Shown here in pieces: positions 24,385 to 33,914 of a stretch of 64,000 nt of DNA. Where the stretch lies: positions 1 to 64,000 of the forward strand of contig LFCR01000004.1 of the NCBI GenBank assembly GCA_001189215.1, in the 5' to 3' direction. Numbering within the stretch: the first letter of the stretch is position 1; every line of letters starts with the position of its first letter. The notes beneath the pieces are model-generated. The model did no database searches and was not told the DNA's origin. It saw only the letters and a program-made list of their open reading frames with translations. A program made the translations under genes and the position numbers. This DNA is from Parcubacteria bacterium C7867-008 (lineage in GTDB: Bacteria > Patescibacteria > Paceibacteria > UBA9973 > UBA2103).

Positions 24385-24954
24385 ATGACTATGAATAAGA
24401 AAGTACTATTTTGGATACTAGGTGTTACCGCGGTAGTGATTGTACTTCTTGGGGTGCTTGGCATACTCCTGTACATGCAACGTGCTAAGGAACCAACACA
24501 ACTGGATCCTATCCTCTTCCCAAATACAGGAACAGCAACCAGTACCAGTGTTAAACCATTTACGATTCCCGATCAGAATGGAAATCCGATTCAAGTACGA
24601 GACTTCATTCATAACGGTGAGACCGTTCCTGATGTGGTGAATCCTGGAACACAAGTACTTGCCGGTAGTCTTGGCTACTGTCTTGCTGATGGGTCATGCC
24701 CTTCAGGTGCTTCAACGACTGATTTCTCAATCTCCTATGATGAAAATGACTACTCATTCAATGTGGTGCTGCTCACTGAGCCACTCAGCAAATCAAGACG
24801 TACTGCAGAACAATTCCTTCTTAGTCGTCTAGGGGTTACCCAAGCACAACTCTGCCTACTCAAGTCGTATGTAGGAGTGCCCGCTTTTGTGAATGAGACG
24901 TTCGAAGGAAACCTTGGCTATAGCTTCTGTGCCAAGTCTACGAAGCTCCCGTAA
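24385..24954 (+). CDS. membrane-anchored hypothetical protein
   Basis: 189 residues: one TM helix (about 8-28, ILGVTAVVIVLLGVLGILLYM), a Thr/Ser/Pro linker, and an exported domain with DFSISYDENDYSFNVVLL, ending with a pair of cysteines (QLCLLKSYVG and YSFCAKS). Starts at either of two ATGs, 24385 or 24391. It follows the muramidase-like protein by 4 nt and probably belongs to the same envelope operon. Family not recognised. Its end overlaps the miaA end on the other strand by 17 nt. Confidence 0.65.
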   Translation: MTMNKKVLFWILGVTAVVIVLLGVLGILLYMQRAKEPTQLDPILFPNTGTATSTSVKPFTIPDQNGNPIQVRDFIHNGETVPDVVNPGTQVLAGSLGYCLADGSCPSGASTTDFSISYDENDYSFNVVLLTEPLSKSRRTAEQFLLSRLGVTQAQLCLLKSYVGVPAFVNETFEGNLGYSFCAKSTKLP

Positions 24955-25771
24955 GTTTCTTCAACCATTTCTTCTGTTCACGAGCGTAGTGCCATAGCTT
25001 TACTGAAAGGGCTCCAAGAAGAGAATCTTCACTCCGCTCACCACGAAGATATTCACCAACGACACGATACTCGAGCCCTAGCTCATTAAGTCTTGTATCT
25101 CCAAGACGATCACGGGTACGCCGCACTTCTTCAACGAGTCCACGTTCAAGCGCTTGGGCCAATCGTGCCTCGATACGAGGTCTAAGCTCATCTTTTGGTG
25201 GATCAATAACCAACCACTCAACATCATACGCAGCGTCAGTACGGTTGCGCTCAGGAACAGATCCATGAAGCGCAATCATCTCAGCAGCACGCACTAATCG
25301 ACGACGATTATGGGGATCCAGCATCTGTGCACGTCTAGGATCTTTAGCAGCAATTTGTGCAAAAAGTTCAGCAGTAGGGAGGGTTTCAAGTTCTGCACGA
25401 AGTATCGGGTCACTCGCTATTTCAGGGAGACCGTATAGAAGTGCATCGAAGTAGAAATGGGTACCGCCCGCTAATATGGGCTTCTTTCCCTGTGCGTGTA
25501 AATCAGCAATAATCTTGCGCGCATCCGTAACAAAGTCACCAGCACTGTATACCTCTTCAGGTTCCCGAATATCAATAAGATGATGTGTAACCCCCTGCAT
25601 CTCTTCAGTACTAAGCTTTTCAGTACCTATGTCGAGTGTCCGATACACCTGTCTTGAATCAACAGATATAACCTCACTGTTGTGTTCCTTTGCTAGTGCA
25701 ATAGCACGCGCAGATTTACCGCTCGCGGTAGGACCTATGACTGCAATTATAGAAATACGTTGCTCGCTCAT
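24938..25771 (-). CDS. miaA: tRNA dimethylallyltransferase
   Basis: 277 residues starting MSEQRISIIAVIGPTASGKS. MiaA transfers a dimethylallyl group to A37 of tRNAs reading UNN codons, using DMAPP. Visible: P-loop GPTASGKS, DSRQVYRTLDIGTEK, GGTHFY-type motif ILAGGTHFYFDALL, and a basic helical end (WHYAREQKKWLKKL). A little shorter than the E. coli enzyme but complete. Several tRNA-Leu genes in this window (UAA, CAA) would be substrates. Confidence 0.94.
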   Translation of the reverse strand: MSEQRISIIAVIGPTASGKSARAIALAKEHNSEVISVDSRQVYRTLDIGTEKLSTEEMQGVTHHLIDIREPEEVYSAGDFVTDARKIIADLHAQGKKPILAGGTHFYFDALLYGLPEIASDPILRAELETLPTAELFAQIAAKDPRRAQMLDPHNRRRLVRAAEMIALHGSVPERNRTDAAYDVEWLVIDPPKDELRPRIEARLAQALERGLVEEVRRTRDRLGDTRLNELGLEYRVVGEYLRGERSEDSLLGALSVKLWHYAREQKKWLKKLTGAS

Positions 25772-25792
25772 GTATGCAGGCGATGCTACCAC

Positions 25793-25828
25793 AAAAAGCT
25801 TAGACCCGCCGGCGAACCAGGCGGGTCT
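25793..25828 (-). terminator. terminator of the 25834-26016 gene
   Basis: Stem AGACCCGCC / GGCGGGTCT (25802-25828) followed by AAGCTTTTTGTGG on the minus strand. Confidence 0.8.
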
Positions 25829-25833
25829 TGCGC

Positions 25834-26016
25834 TTACGCGCGTGCGTCGGTGACGCTCGGGTCGGAGGATTGATTTTCACGAAGCCTGCGTCCATGGCGG
25901 ATCATATCTGCCAGCATGCCTTCTGGAAGGTCCGGACGCACTAATCGGACCTTCTTTGGGAGTGGTTCTTCAAAACCACCCAGTACCAATCCAACAATAT
26001 TTAAAATACTTTTCAT
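25834..26016 (-). CDS. small hypothetical protein, 60 aa
   Basis: 60 residues starting MKSILNIVGLVLGGFEEPLPKK. The ATG at 26016 has GAGGGCAAC upstream. A short hydrophobic N-terminus (about 3-14) is followed by a charged region with LVRPDLPEGMLADMIRHGRRL. Not recognised. It is a self-contained minus-strand unit with promoter (26042-26070) and terminator, between miaA and tRNA-Leu. Confidence 0.6.
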   Translation of the reverse strand: MKSILNIVGLVLGGFEEPLPKKVRLVRPDLPEGMLADMIRHGRRLRENQSSDPSVTDARA

Positions 26017-26041
26017 GTTGCCCTCACAACTAGCCAAAAAT

Positions 26042-26070
26042 ACTATAGCACATGTATTAAATAAAGTAAA
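26042..26070 (-). promoter_or_regulatory. promoter for the 25834-26016 gene
   Basis: TTTACT (26065-26070), 17-nt spacer, TATAGT (26042-26047) on the minus strand, next to tRNA-Leu. Confidence 0.6.
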
Positions 26071-26073
26071 GTG

Positions 26074-26155
26074 TGCCGGGGGAGGGAGTCGAACCCTCAT
26101 GCCTTGCGGCAGTGGGTTTTGAATCCACCGCGTATAACCATTCCGCCACCCCGGC
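26074..26155 (-). tRNA. tRNA-Leu (CAA)
   Basis: Acceptor GCCGGGG / CCCCGGC, anticodon region GGATTCAAAACCC (CAA), variable arm TGCCGCAAGGCA and T-arm GGTTCGACTCC. Confidence 0.93.
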
Positions 26156-26224
26156 GATAGGGACATCGTACTCCAGTGATACGTGCATAGCAAAGTGATA
26201 TGCGGATGATACAATTGCTACAAC

Positions 26225-27217
26225 ATGACCGACGCAAATTACGTCCCAACGAAATACGACTCAGTATTTTGGGTACCTACCGATCGCATCCAGCCCAATC
26301 CGTATCAGCCACGACGTGAATTTGATGAGGACCGTCTCAAGGCACTTGCAGAGAGTATTCGTCAGTATGGTGTCCTTCAGCCACTTGTTGTTACACGCAC
26401 CGAAGTAGAGACCCTTAGTGGCGGTCTACAGAGTTCCTACGAACTTATCGCAGGAGAACGTCGTCTCCGTGCCTCTAAACTCATTGGTCTTAAAGAAGTT
26501 CCGGTCGTTATTCGTGTTGGCGAGCAGAGTGATAGTGTAAAACTTGAACTGGCTATTATTGAAAATGTTCAGCGTGAAGATCTGAACTCTATCGATCGCG
26601 CTAAGGCACTTGCACAGCTCGCAGCAGAGTTTGGTCTATCTCATGGTGAGATTGGCGCTAAGGTGGGACGTAGCCGTGAGTATGTATCTAACTCCATTCG
26701 TTTACTTCTTCTTCCTGAAGCGATTCAACAAGCAGTAGTTGATAAGGAAATCACGGAAGGTCATGCGCGTGCACTTCTCATGCTTAACGATAAGCCTGAA
26801 GAACGAGACACGCTCTTCAAGGAAATTGTTCTTAAGAAGACCTCAGTGCGTATGGTAGAGCAACTCGCGCGTCGTCTTGCACAAGACAAGATTCGTAAAC
26901 ATGACAAGACACCGGAAATGATGGCGCTTGAGAAGTCTCTCACAGAAACTCTTGGTACCCGCGTGCTCATTGAGAATCGTCCCAAGGGAGGTCGGGTACT
27001 TATCGAGTTCTTCTCTTCTGAAGATCTCGCACACATCGCACAAATACTTGCTGAACGGCAGGAGCAAGAAGCAACCATGAGTAAGGCGGCACAATTGAGC
27101 GTTGTTGAAGCAGCAACACCAGACATGCCTATACATCCGAATACAACACAACTAGCACCTATCGTTGAGGAAGCGGTTGATGAAGATCTGTACGCGGTAA
27201 GCAGCTTTTCAGTCTAG
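26225..27217 (+). CDS. parB: chromosome partitioning protein ParB
   Basis: 330 residues. ParB binds parS sites, hydrolyses CTP and slides as a clamp to organise the origin region. Visible: IQPNPYQPRREFDEDRLKAL at the start, the CTP-binding arginine motif ELIAGERRLRAS (about 75-86), IENVQREDLNSI, and the helix-turn-helix LSHGEIGAKVGRSREYVSN. The C-terminal dimer domain is less typical. No parA next to it and no canonical parS palindrome noticed nearby. TACAAT ends 9 nt before the ATG (leaderless). It ends convergent with rel, overlapping by 4 nt. Confidence 0.93.
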   Translation: MTDANYVPTKYDSVFWVPTDRIQPNPYQPRREFDEDRLKALAESIRQYGVLQPLVVTRTEVETLSGGLQSSYELIAGERRLRASKLIGLKEVPVVIRVGEQSDSVKLELAIIENVQREDLNSIDRAKALAQLAAEFGLSHGEIGAKVGRSREYVSNSIRLLLLPEAIQQAVVDKEITEGHARALLMLNDKPEERDTLFKEIVLKKTSVRMVEQLARRLAQDKIRKHDKTPEMMALEKSLTETLGTRVLIENRPKGGRVLIEFFSSEDLAHIAQILAERQEQEATMSKAAQLSVVEAATPDMPIHPNTTQLAPIVEEAVDEDLYAVSSFSV

Positions 27218-28860
27218 TGTTTTGAAGAACGTTTCTTGTGTGTCTTGTTTGGTTTCAGATCTCCTTTCACTGACGTAGTGCCACGCTCTGGTATTTCAAG
27301 AGAGACGCGGATATGTCTGCGTGCCATACTGGTGCGCGCGTAATCAAGCCACTTAGTGGTTGGGTGTGCTGATGCCTTCTCAAGAATCTCCACTACGTCA
27401 CCGTTGCGAAGTACCGTATCAAAGGAAACCATCTTGCTGTTCACCTTTGCTCCATACATATGGTTGCCTAGTTCGCTATGAATAGCATAGGCAAAGTCGA
27501 TCGCCGTTGAGTTGATCGGGAGATCTATAACGTCACCCTTTGGAGTAAACACAAATACACGGTGGGAGAAGAAGTCTTCACGCAAACCCTGTACAAAGTC
27601 TTCACTACCCGCAGTCGGTGCATGTGCATCCGCAAGCTCAGAAAGCCAGCGTGGTGATTCTTGAACTTTCTTGGCTTTCGCTTTAGTCACTGATGTTGGA
27701 ACAACAGGTAATGTACCTTTCCCTCGAGAAAGATTCAGAAGGCTTGGTACGAGACCGCGCATCCATGAGAAGGAGAGCCGTTCAAAGGCAACACGCTGTG
27801 CTTGTTTCTCCATCGTCTTGCCTTTTTCACCTAACTGTTTATAGGACATGTGCGAGGCAATACCGTACTGCGCATTCTGGTGCATCTCCTCGGTGCGAAC
27901 CTGCACTTCAACGATACCTGCATCCCCGGTGATGATGGTGGTGTGGAGAGACTGATACCCGTTTGGTTTTGTGAAGGATATGTAGTCTTTAAATTCTCCC
28001 GGTAGCGGTCTCCAGAGTGAATGGATAACACCAAGCACGGTGTAGCAATCATCAACCGTTGGTACTATGACACGAAGCGCTGCTATGTCATGAATTGCAG
28101 AGATATCATCATTCTTGCGTACCAACTTTTGGTGTAGGCTCCAGAGTCCTTTCATACGGATGTCCGTACGGAAATTCTTTAGAGCACGACGAGCAAGTGC
28201 ATGCTGCAATTCTTTTTGTACACGAATAAGACCCTGCTCTGTTTCTTTTGTCTTAAGCTTACGAACCTCCATCACGTGCGCATACGCATCGGCATCAACA
28301 TACGGGAAGGAAAGATCTTCAAGATCACGCTTTACAAGACCCATACCAAGACGATCTGCGAGTGGTGCATATATCTCAAGAGTCTCGAGTGCAATACGCC
28401 GACGCTTCTCCTCAGGCACATGCTCAAGAGTGGTCATGTTGTGATAGCGGTCTGCTAATTTGATGATTAGCACCCGAACATCAGCTGATGTCGCAACGAG
28501 AAGACGTCTGAGAGACTCTGCATGGCGCTCTGCGCCCCGATACTTATGTTTTCCGAGCTTAGTAACACCTTCAACAAGGAAGCGCACGTCAGAGCCAAAT
28601 TCTTGCTGTACTTGTTCTTCGGTAATACCCGCATCTTCCACCGTGTCATGGAGGAGACCAGCAGCAATAGTGTCTGCATCCATACCGAGTTCAGCAAGAT
28701 GCTTAGCAACGGCAGCAGGATGGAGGAAATACTGTTCGCCAGAATAGCGCTTATGGTCCTTGTGCGCTTCTTCTGAAAAGGCATATGCCTTTCGTATGAG
28801 CGTCTCCTCTTCCGGAGAGACGTCTCGCATGGCTGCCAGGATTTCCTTGACGGTCGTCAT
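27214..28860 (-). CDS. RelA/SpoT-family (p)ppGpp synthetase/hydrolase without ACT domain
   Basis: 548 residues starting MTTVKEILAAMRDVS. It makes and degrades the stress alarmone (p)ppGpp. Visible: HD hydrolase with LLHDTVED and LADRYHNMTT (about 60-120), synthetase with AALRVIVP and FKDYISFTKPNGYQSLHT (about 230-290), and TGS VFTPKGDVIDLP. The C-terminal zinc-finger and ACT parts of usual long Rel proteins are missing; the protein ends in a basic tail. An upstream in-frame extension to 28980 lacks support. Confidence 0.93.
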   Translation of the reverse strand: MTTVKEILAAMRDVSPEEETLIRKAYAFSEEAHKDHKRYSGEQYFLHPAAVAKHLAELGMDADTIAAGLLHDTVEDAGITEEQVQQEFGSDVRFLVEGVTKLGKHKYRGAERHAESLRRLLVATSADVRVLIIKLADRYHNMTTLEHVPEEKRRRIALETLEIYAPLADRLGMGLVKRDLEDLSFPYVDADAYAHVMEVRKLKTKETEQGLIRVQKELQHALARRALKNFRTDIRMKGLWSLHQKLVRKNDDISAIHDIAALRVIVPTVDDCYTVLGVIHSLWRPLPGEFKDYISFTKPNGYQSLHTTIITGDAGIVEVQVRTEEMHQNAQYGIASHMSYKQLGEKGKTMEKQAQRVAFERLSFSWMRGLVPSLLNLSRGKGTLPVVPTSVTKAKAKKVQESPRWLSELADAHAPTAGSEDFVQGLREDFFSHRVFVFTPKGDVIDLPINSTAIDFAYAIHSELGNHMYGAKVNSKMVSFDTVLRNGDVVEILEKASAHPTTKWLDYARTSMARRHIRVSLEIPERGTTSVKGDLKPNKTHKKRSSKH

Positions 28861-28914
28861 AGGTATCGCATAGTCTATCACCAGAGACGCACACCACCAA
28901 CTTGGGGAATAGCC

Positions 28915-29109
28915 ATGGCCGATATCTACTGCGACAGCGGAGCAGCCTGTTCTATCTGTAAGGTCTGTCAGGAAGGACATTCAACGCTTGATTGCCCATC
29001 CATCAAAAGCCTCGAAGCATCTGGCTTCTTTGCCGATGATGGAGACCATGAGCCACTGACCGAAGATGAACTCCGTGAATGCGGAGTACCCAATCTGGTA
29101 TTCCTGTAA
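28915..29109 (+). CDS. small Cys-rich, probably zinc-binding protein
   Basis: 64 residues starting MADIYCDSGAACSICKVCQEGH. Five cysteines plus a His lie in the first 30 residues (CDSGAAC-x2-C-x2-C, then DC), the pattern of a small zinc ribbon. The second half is acidic (FADDGDHEPLTEDELRE). GGGGA lies 5 nt before the ATG, unusual among the plus-strand genes here. Between rel and topA, ending in a bidirectional terminator. No family recognised. Confidence 0.6.
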   Translation: MADIYCDSGAACSICKVCQEGHSTLDCPSIKSLEASGFFADDGDHEPLTEDELRECGVPNLVFL

Positions 29110-29128
29110 ATTTGAACAGGAATACTAG

Positions 29129-29156
29129 GACGCCGCGTTTCCAAGCGCGGCGTTTC
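29129..29156. terminator. bidirectional terminator between the Cys-rich gene and topA
   Basis: Stem ACGCCGCG / CGCGGCGT (29130-29153), followed by TTTCC on the plus strand and CCTAG on the minus strand. Confidence 0.75.
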
Positions 29157-31562
29157 CTATTTAAGATAGTCTGCAGCTTCTAGGGGAGTCAGTTCGTCAG
29201 GCTTCTGTGACTCTGGTAGATATATGCGACGGAGGCCTTTCTTCAGGAAGAGTCCTTGTTTGGACTTATACAGCACGATAGTCTTTCCAGTCTTTGGATG
29301 CTTTCCAACTTCCAGAACAATCTCCACCCCACGTGGTGGCTGCTTTGGTTGATTAAGTACCGCAACTGCCTCATCAAGGGTGACGGTGTACGGATCAAGT
29401 TTCTTAATAGAACGGAATTCACCGTCGTGTGCGACATACGGACCAAAACGTCCAGTGTTTGCAAGAATTACCTTTCCACTATCAGGATGTGCTCCAAGTT
29501 CGCGAGGAAGGGAAAGATACTTTACGGCGTCAGCGAGTGTGACACTTCCTAAATCTGTTCCTGCAGGAACACTCGCACGCTTCACATTGAGCTTTGGTTT
29601 CTTTGGCTTTGCCACTCGCTTCGCACCTTTTTTCTTTGGTGCCTCCTCCTTAACTTCAGCAACTACTTCAGGAGCTGTTTCAAGTGGCATTTCTACGTAA
29701 GGGCCATAGCGACCTGTGCGAATGAAAATAGGGAAGCCAGTTTCAGGGTGCATGCCAATAGGCTCATCTTGTTTAAGCTCGGTACCATCTTCCTGACGTG
29801 CGCCGGTGCAGTCTGGATATTTAATACAGCTCATGAATATGCCACCCCGACCCAGTTTGAATTCCATCTTTGCGCCGCATATGGGACAAGGGAATTCATC
29901 CGATACGTCTCCTAGTGATGTTGCTTTAGGAAGTTTGTCCTTGGCAGCAATAGCTTTTTCAAAGGGACCATAGAATGCAGTCATAGTTGGAAGATAGCCA
30001 CGCTCACCTCGTGCTATTTCATCAAGCTCGTCTTCCATCTCGGCCGTGAATACATCTGAGATATATTCCGCAAAATGTTCTTCGAGCCACCCTGATACCA
30101 CCATGCCGGTTGCGGTTGGTGTGAGCGTACGACCCGTCTTTTCTACATAGCCACGATCCTGAATAGTCTTCATGGTGGAGGCGTATGTTGAAGGGCGTCC
30201 GATACCACGTTTCTCAAGCTCTTTAATGAGACCTGCTTCGGTATAGCGATTAGGTGGTTCGGTCTGTTTCTCTTCTTCGCCGAGAGAGATAAGCGTTAGA
30301 GACTCGTTTATCTCAAGCTTAGGAAGTTCTACATCTTCTCCACGCGCTCGAGTGTCACACGCAAGCCATCCTGGAAAGAGGATGCGAGAACCAGTAGTGG
30401 TGAATGCAGGAATCTCTGCATCTGCCTGACTGGTAACGGTAGTACGAAGGGTGCGAGCTGCTTTCATCTGAGAAGCTACCGTACGACGGCGAATCAAATC
30501 ATAGAGTGATTGCTCATCACCTACTGCACCAGCACTTGCACGGCTTGGATCTGTTGGACGAACTGCCTCGTGTGCCTCCTGCGCATTCTTGCTCTTGGTC
30601 TTGTATACATGCTTCTCCGCATACTCTTTGCCGTATTCCTTTTCTGCAACAGATAAGAGTTTTGCAATAGCATCCATGCCCAAGTTCACAGAGTCCGTAC
30701 GCATGTACGTAATATGGCCCGCCTCGTAGAGCTTCTGTGCTGCACGCATCGTTCTGCTTGGTGAGAAACCAAGACGGGTACTTGCTGCCTGCTGGAGTGT
30801 TGAAGTTGTAAACGGTGGACGTGGTACGCGCTCTTCTTCACGCTCTTTGATATCTGCAATCTTCCACTTTGATTCACGGCCAAGCGTAACAATGCGCTCT
30901 GCCTCTTCACGTGTTGCAGGTTGCTCAACACACTTAGCTACAAATTCTGTACCCTTACCCTTTAGTATCGCTTCAAGTACGAAATAGGTAACAGGGATGA
31001 ATGCTTTAATCTCTCGTTCACGCTCAGCAAGAATACGAAGTGCAGGAGACTGAACACGGCCAGCTGAAAGTCCGTAGCGAACCTTCTTCCAGATAAGACC
31101 GGAGAGATCATAGCCCACGATGCGATCAAGGACACGTCGTGCCTCCTGTGCTTCACGAAGATGTTCATCGATAAGGCGTGGGTGTGCCAATGCCTCTTCA
31201 ACCGCAGCTTTGGTGATCTCATGGAAGACCACACGCTTTGGTTTCTTGAGACCAACAGCTTGTTGGATATGCCAAGCAATAGCTTCACCTTCGCGGTCAG
31301 GGTCTGTCGCAAGAAAGATGTCACTCGCCTTTGCTGCTGCCTTCTGGATCTTCTCGATCACCTCACGCTTATCTGCGTTGATTACATACCGTGGCACAAA
31401 GCCACCTTCAATATCAACCGCGTCTTTATTGGTCTTAGGAAGATCACGCACGTGACCCACAGAGGCAAGCACCTCGTATTCATTACCGAGGTACTGCTGG
31501 ATTGTCCGTGCCTTTGCCGGAGACTCTACGATGAGAAGCTTTTTTCCTGTAGTGGTTGCCAT
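29157..31562 (-). CDS. topA: DNA topoisomerase I
   Basis: 801 residues. Type IA enzyme that relaxes negative supercoils, balancing gyrase. Visible: Toprim start LLIVESPAKARTI (about 8-20) with DPDREGEAIAWH; GLSAGRVQSPAL; the active-site tyrosine in HITYMRTDS (about 290); GIGRPSTYAS; a four-cysteine zinc finger (CPICGAKMEFK to CIKYPDC) near 590; then three beta-rich C-terminal repeats with TGRYGPYV and TGRFGPYV. Full length for the family. Confidence 0.96.
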   Translation of the reverse strand: MATTTGKKLLIVESPAKARTIQQYLGNEYEVLASVGHVRDLPKTNKDAVDIEGGFVPRYVINADKREVIEKIQKAAAKASDIFLATDPDREGEAIAWHIQQAVGLKKPKRVVFHEITKAAVEEALAHPRLIDEHLREAQEARRVLDRIVGYDLSGLIWKKVRYGLSAGRVQSPALRILAEREREIKAFIPVTYFVLEAILKGKGTEFVAKCVEQPATREEAERIVTLGRESKWKIADIKEREEERVPRPPFTTSTLQQAASTRLGFSPSRTMRAAQKLYEAGHITYMRTDSVNLGMDAIAKLLSVAEKEYGKEYAEKHVYKTKSKNAQEAHEAVRPTDPSRASAGAVGDEQSLYDLIRRRTVASQMKAARTLRTTVTSQADAEIPAFTTTGSRILFPGWLACDTRARGEDVELPKLEINESLTLISLGEEEKQTEPPNRYTEAGLIKELEKRGIGRPSTYASTMKTIQDRGYVEKTGRTLTPTATGMVVSGWLEEHFAEYISDVFTAEMEDELDEIARGERGYLPTMTAFYGPFEKAIAAKDKLPKATSLGDVSDEFPCPICGAKMEFKLGRGGIFMSCIKYPDCTGARQEDGTELKQDEPIGMHPETGFPIFIRTGRYGPYVEMPLETAPEVVAEVKEEAPKKKGAKRVAKPKKPKLNVKRASVPAGTDLGSVTLADAVKYLSLPRELGAHPDSGKVILANTGRFGPYVAHDGEFRSIKKLDPYTVTLDEAVAVLNQPKQPPRGVEIVLEVGKHPKTGKTIVLYKSKQGLFLKKGLRRIYLPESQKPDELTPLEAADYLK

Positions 31563-31703
31563 GTTGCTAACTCATACCGCGCATACCTATATATGGTCAA
31601 GCGGGGGATAGTTTGATAGTGACATATATAAGATGAAGGTTTGCTCAATTACTCGTAAACAAATCCTGATCCTATATGCCTTTCCGGAAGGGTAAACCTG
31701 TCG

Positions 31704-31709
31704 TAGAAT
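31704..31709 (+). promoter_or_regulatory. -10 box for a leaderless serS transcript
   Basis: TAGAAT ends 9 nt before the serS ATG, and no Shine-Dalgarno sequence is present. Confidence 0.5.
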
Positions 31710-31718
31710 GCGACTAAC

Positions 31719-32987
31719 ATGCTAGATATTAATTTCATCCGCGAGAATGCTGATGTGGTAAAGGCGGGTGCTGCAAAGAAGCGTCTAGAAGTGGATATAG
31801 ACCGCCTCCTATCTCTTGATAGCGAGCGTAAAATACTCCGTGCAAAGCTCGATGACAGCAAGGCAGAGCAGAATCGTATGAGTGCAACGATTGCTAAAGC
31901 GGAGGGTGACGAACGTACCCAGTACATCGAGCGCATGCGTTCTCTTAAAGATGGTATGGCAGAAACAGAGACACTGTACGCTGCAATTCTTGAAGAATGG
32001 CAGAAGATCATGCTTACGGTGCCAAACATCCCAGACATGACGGTACCAGAAGGAACAGATGATGCAGACAATCAGGAAGTTCGTACCTGGGGCGAGATAC
32101 CATCTTTTGCATTCGCACCCAAAGATCATATTGAACTCATGACCGCGAACGGTATGGCGGACTTTGAACGTGGCGCAAAGGTAGCTGGCTTCCGTGGCTA
32201 CTTCCTTAAGGGTGATGGTGTCCTCCTTGCGAACGCTGTCTCACAGCTCGCACTCTCTCACTTCATGACCAAAGGATTTGATCCAATGATCGTGCCTAGT
32301 TTGGTCCGTCGAGAGACATTTATGGGTACTGGGTATCTTCCTCAAGGGGAAGATGATCTCTATAAGACGCAAGATGGTGAATATCTCGCAGGTACCGGTG
32401 AAGTAGCAGCGATGGGGTACTACATGGATGAGGTGCTCGATGGTACTGAACTTCCAAAGAAGATGCTTGCGTACTCACCCTGTTTCCGTCGTGAAGCAGG
32501 AAGTCACAGTAAGGATACTAAGGGACTTATTCGTGTGCACGAGTTCTTCAAGTGGGAACAGATTGTTCTTGCAGAAGCCTCACACGAAGGATCGGTACAG
32601 CTGCACGAAGAGATCACTGCTAATTCGGAAGAGTTCATGCAGAAGCTTGGAATTCCGTATCACGTTGTGGTGAACTGTGGCGGAGATCTCGGTCTTGGAC
32701 AGGTGAAGAAGTATGACATTGAAGCATGGATGCCATCACAACAGGCATACCGTGAGACACACTCAGCATCGTACTTCCACGACTTCCAGACCCGCCGCCT
32801 CAATATCCGCTATCGTGATGCAGAAGGGAAGATGCAGTTCGCCCACTCACTCAACAACACGGCGGTAGCGATGCCCCGTGTGCTAACTATGATCGTTGAG
32901 AATTATCAACAAGAAGATGGCACTATCTGTGTGCCAGAAGCACTTGTCCCGTATGTCGGAAAGGAAATCCTGGGACGTCGTTCGTAA
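31719..32987 (+). CDS. serS: seryl-tRNA synthetase
   Basis: 422 residues. Class II synthetase charging tRNA-Ser. The N-terminal coiled-coil arm (about 30-105) grips the long variable arm of the tRNA. The catalytic core has motif 2 in FRREAGSHSKDTKGLIRVHEF (FRREAG then RVHEF) and motif 3 in NNTAVAMPRVLTMIVENYQ. A complete enzyme. Its end overlaps the start of ftsQ by 35 nt. Confidence 0.95.
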   Translation: MLDINFIRENADVVKAGAAKKRLEVDIDRLLSLDSERKILRAKLDDSKAEQNRMSATIAKAEGDERTQYIERMRSLKDGMAETETLYAAILEEWQKIMLTVPNIPDMTVPEGTDDADNQEVRTWGEIPSFAFAPKDHIELMTANGMADFERGAKVAGFRGYFLKGDGVLLANAVSQLALSHFMTKGFDPMIVPSLVRRETFMGTGYLPQGEDDLYKTQDGEYLAGTGEVAAMGYYMDEVLDGTELPKKMLAYSPCFRREAGSHSKDTKGLIRVHEFFKWEQIVLAEASHEGSVQLHEEITANSEEFMQKLGIPYHVVVNCGGDLGLGQVKKYDIEAWMPSQQAYRETHSASYFHDFQTRRLNIRYRDAEGKMQFAHSLNNTAVAMPRVLTMIVENYQQEDGTICVPEALVPYVGKEILGRRS

Positions 32988-33900
32988 GCCAGTAAAGCCA
33001 ACAGGACATCCTGTTGCAACGCATGCACCGACTGCTTCTAGTGGTCCCCGCAGAACGCAGCCAGCACGACGTGCACCATCACGCCCTCTTAAAGAACAAC
33101 GTAAGAAACAACGAAGAGTATTTCTGATCGTGCTAGGAACGATCATTGGTGTGTTGCTTGCTGCATTTATTTATATTGCGTGGCTACCAGCGCTACGAGT
33201 GAATGCCTTTGAAGTACAAGGTTCAGAACAGGTGGGTATGCGTGCGAGTGCTGAGCGTGCTGTGCAAGGTATCCACTGGTATGGCCTACCTCGTAATTCT
33301 ATTTTTGTATTGCCTGAGTCTGATATTAGAAATCAGATACTTCTAGACTATCCAGCTATCAGTGCTGTATCTCTAAAACCTGCATCACTCAACACCATCA
33401 CCCTTACGGTTACTCCACGCGTGTCCGGATTCATTTGGTGTGGTATCTCCGTAGACGCACCACCTGCAGATGGACTGTGTTTTGATACCGATTCAGAAGG
33501 ATTAATCTTTGGTGCAGCAACCTATACGCAAACATCTGCGAGTTCCTCGCTTCGCATCTTCGCTCCCTTAGATCGTGAACTAACGGATGGCTCACCGGTT
33601 GGCGCACATGTTGTTAACTCACACCAAATACCTGACGCATTACGCTTTGTTAAAGCAGTACGTGGTCTTGGTGCACCCGTATCAGTACTCGCCATTAAGC
33701 AAGATGAAGCAGACCTCTACCTACAAGGACCAACACACATTCGCTACGTACTTGGACGCGAGGAACAAGCAATACAACTTGCGGTAAGTGTCTTTCCAAC
33801 ACTCTCTTTAACTGATCACACTATTGAATATATTGATCTTCGTTTTGTGGGTGAACCAGGACAGCCGGGAAAGGTATACGTGAAAAGATTCGGAGAATAA
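32953..33900 (+). CDS. cell division protein FtsQ/DivIB-like
   Basis: 315 residues starting MSERKSWDVV. A basic, Pro-rich cytoplasmic part (about 1-55, with RRTQPARRAPSRP), one TM helix (about 56-78, FLIVLGTIIGVLLAAFIYIAW), then a POTRA-type domain starting LRVNAFEVQGSE, followed by a beta domain. FtsQ links septal wall synthesis to FtsA/FtsZ. The ATG inside serS gives a 35-nt overlap; a further upstream ATG at 32896 would overlap by 92 nt. No other division genes are beside it. Confidence 0.75.
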   Translation: MSERKSWDVVRKPVKPTGHPVATHAPTASSGPRRTQPARRAPSRPLKEQRKKQRRVFLIVLGTIIGVLLAAFIYIAWLPALRVNAFEVQGSEQVGMRASAERAVQGIHWYGLPRNSIFVLPESDIRNQILLDYPAISAVSLKPASLNTITLTVTPRVSGFIWCGISVDAPPADGLCFDTDSEGLIFGAATYTQTSASSSLRIFAPLDRELTDGSPVGAHVVNSHQIPDALRFVKAVRGLGAPVSVLAIKQDEADLYLQGPTHIRYVLGREEQAIQLAVSVFPTLSLTDHTIEYIDLRFVGEPGQPGKVYVKRFGE

Positions 33901-33914
33901 GGTACCGTGCCCGT

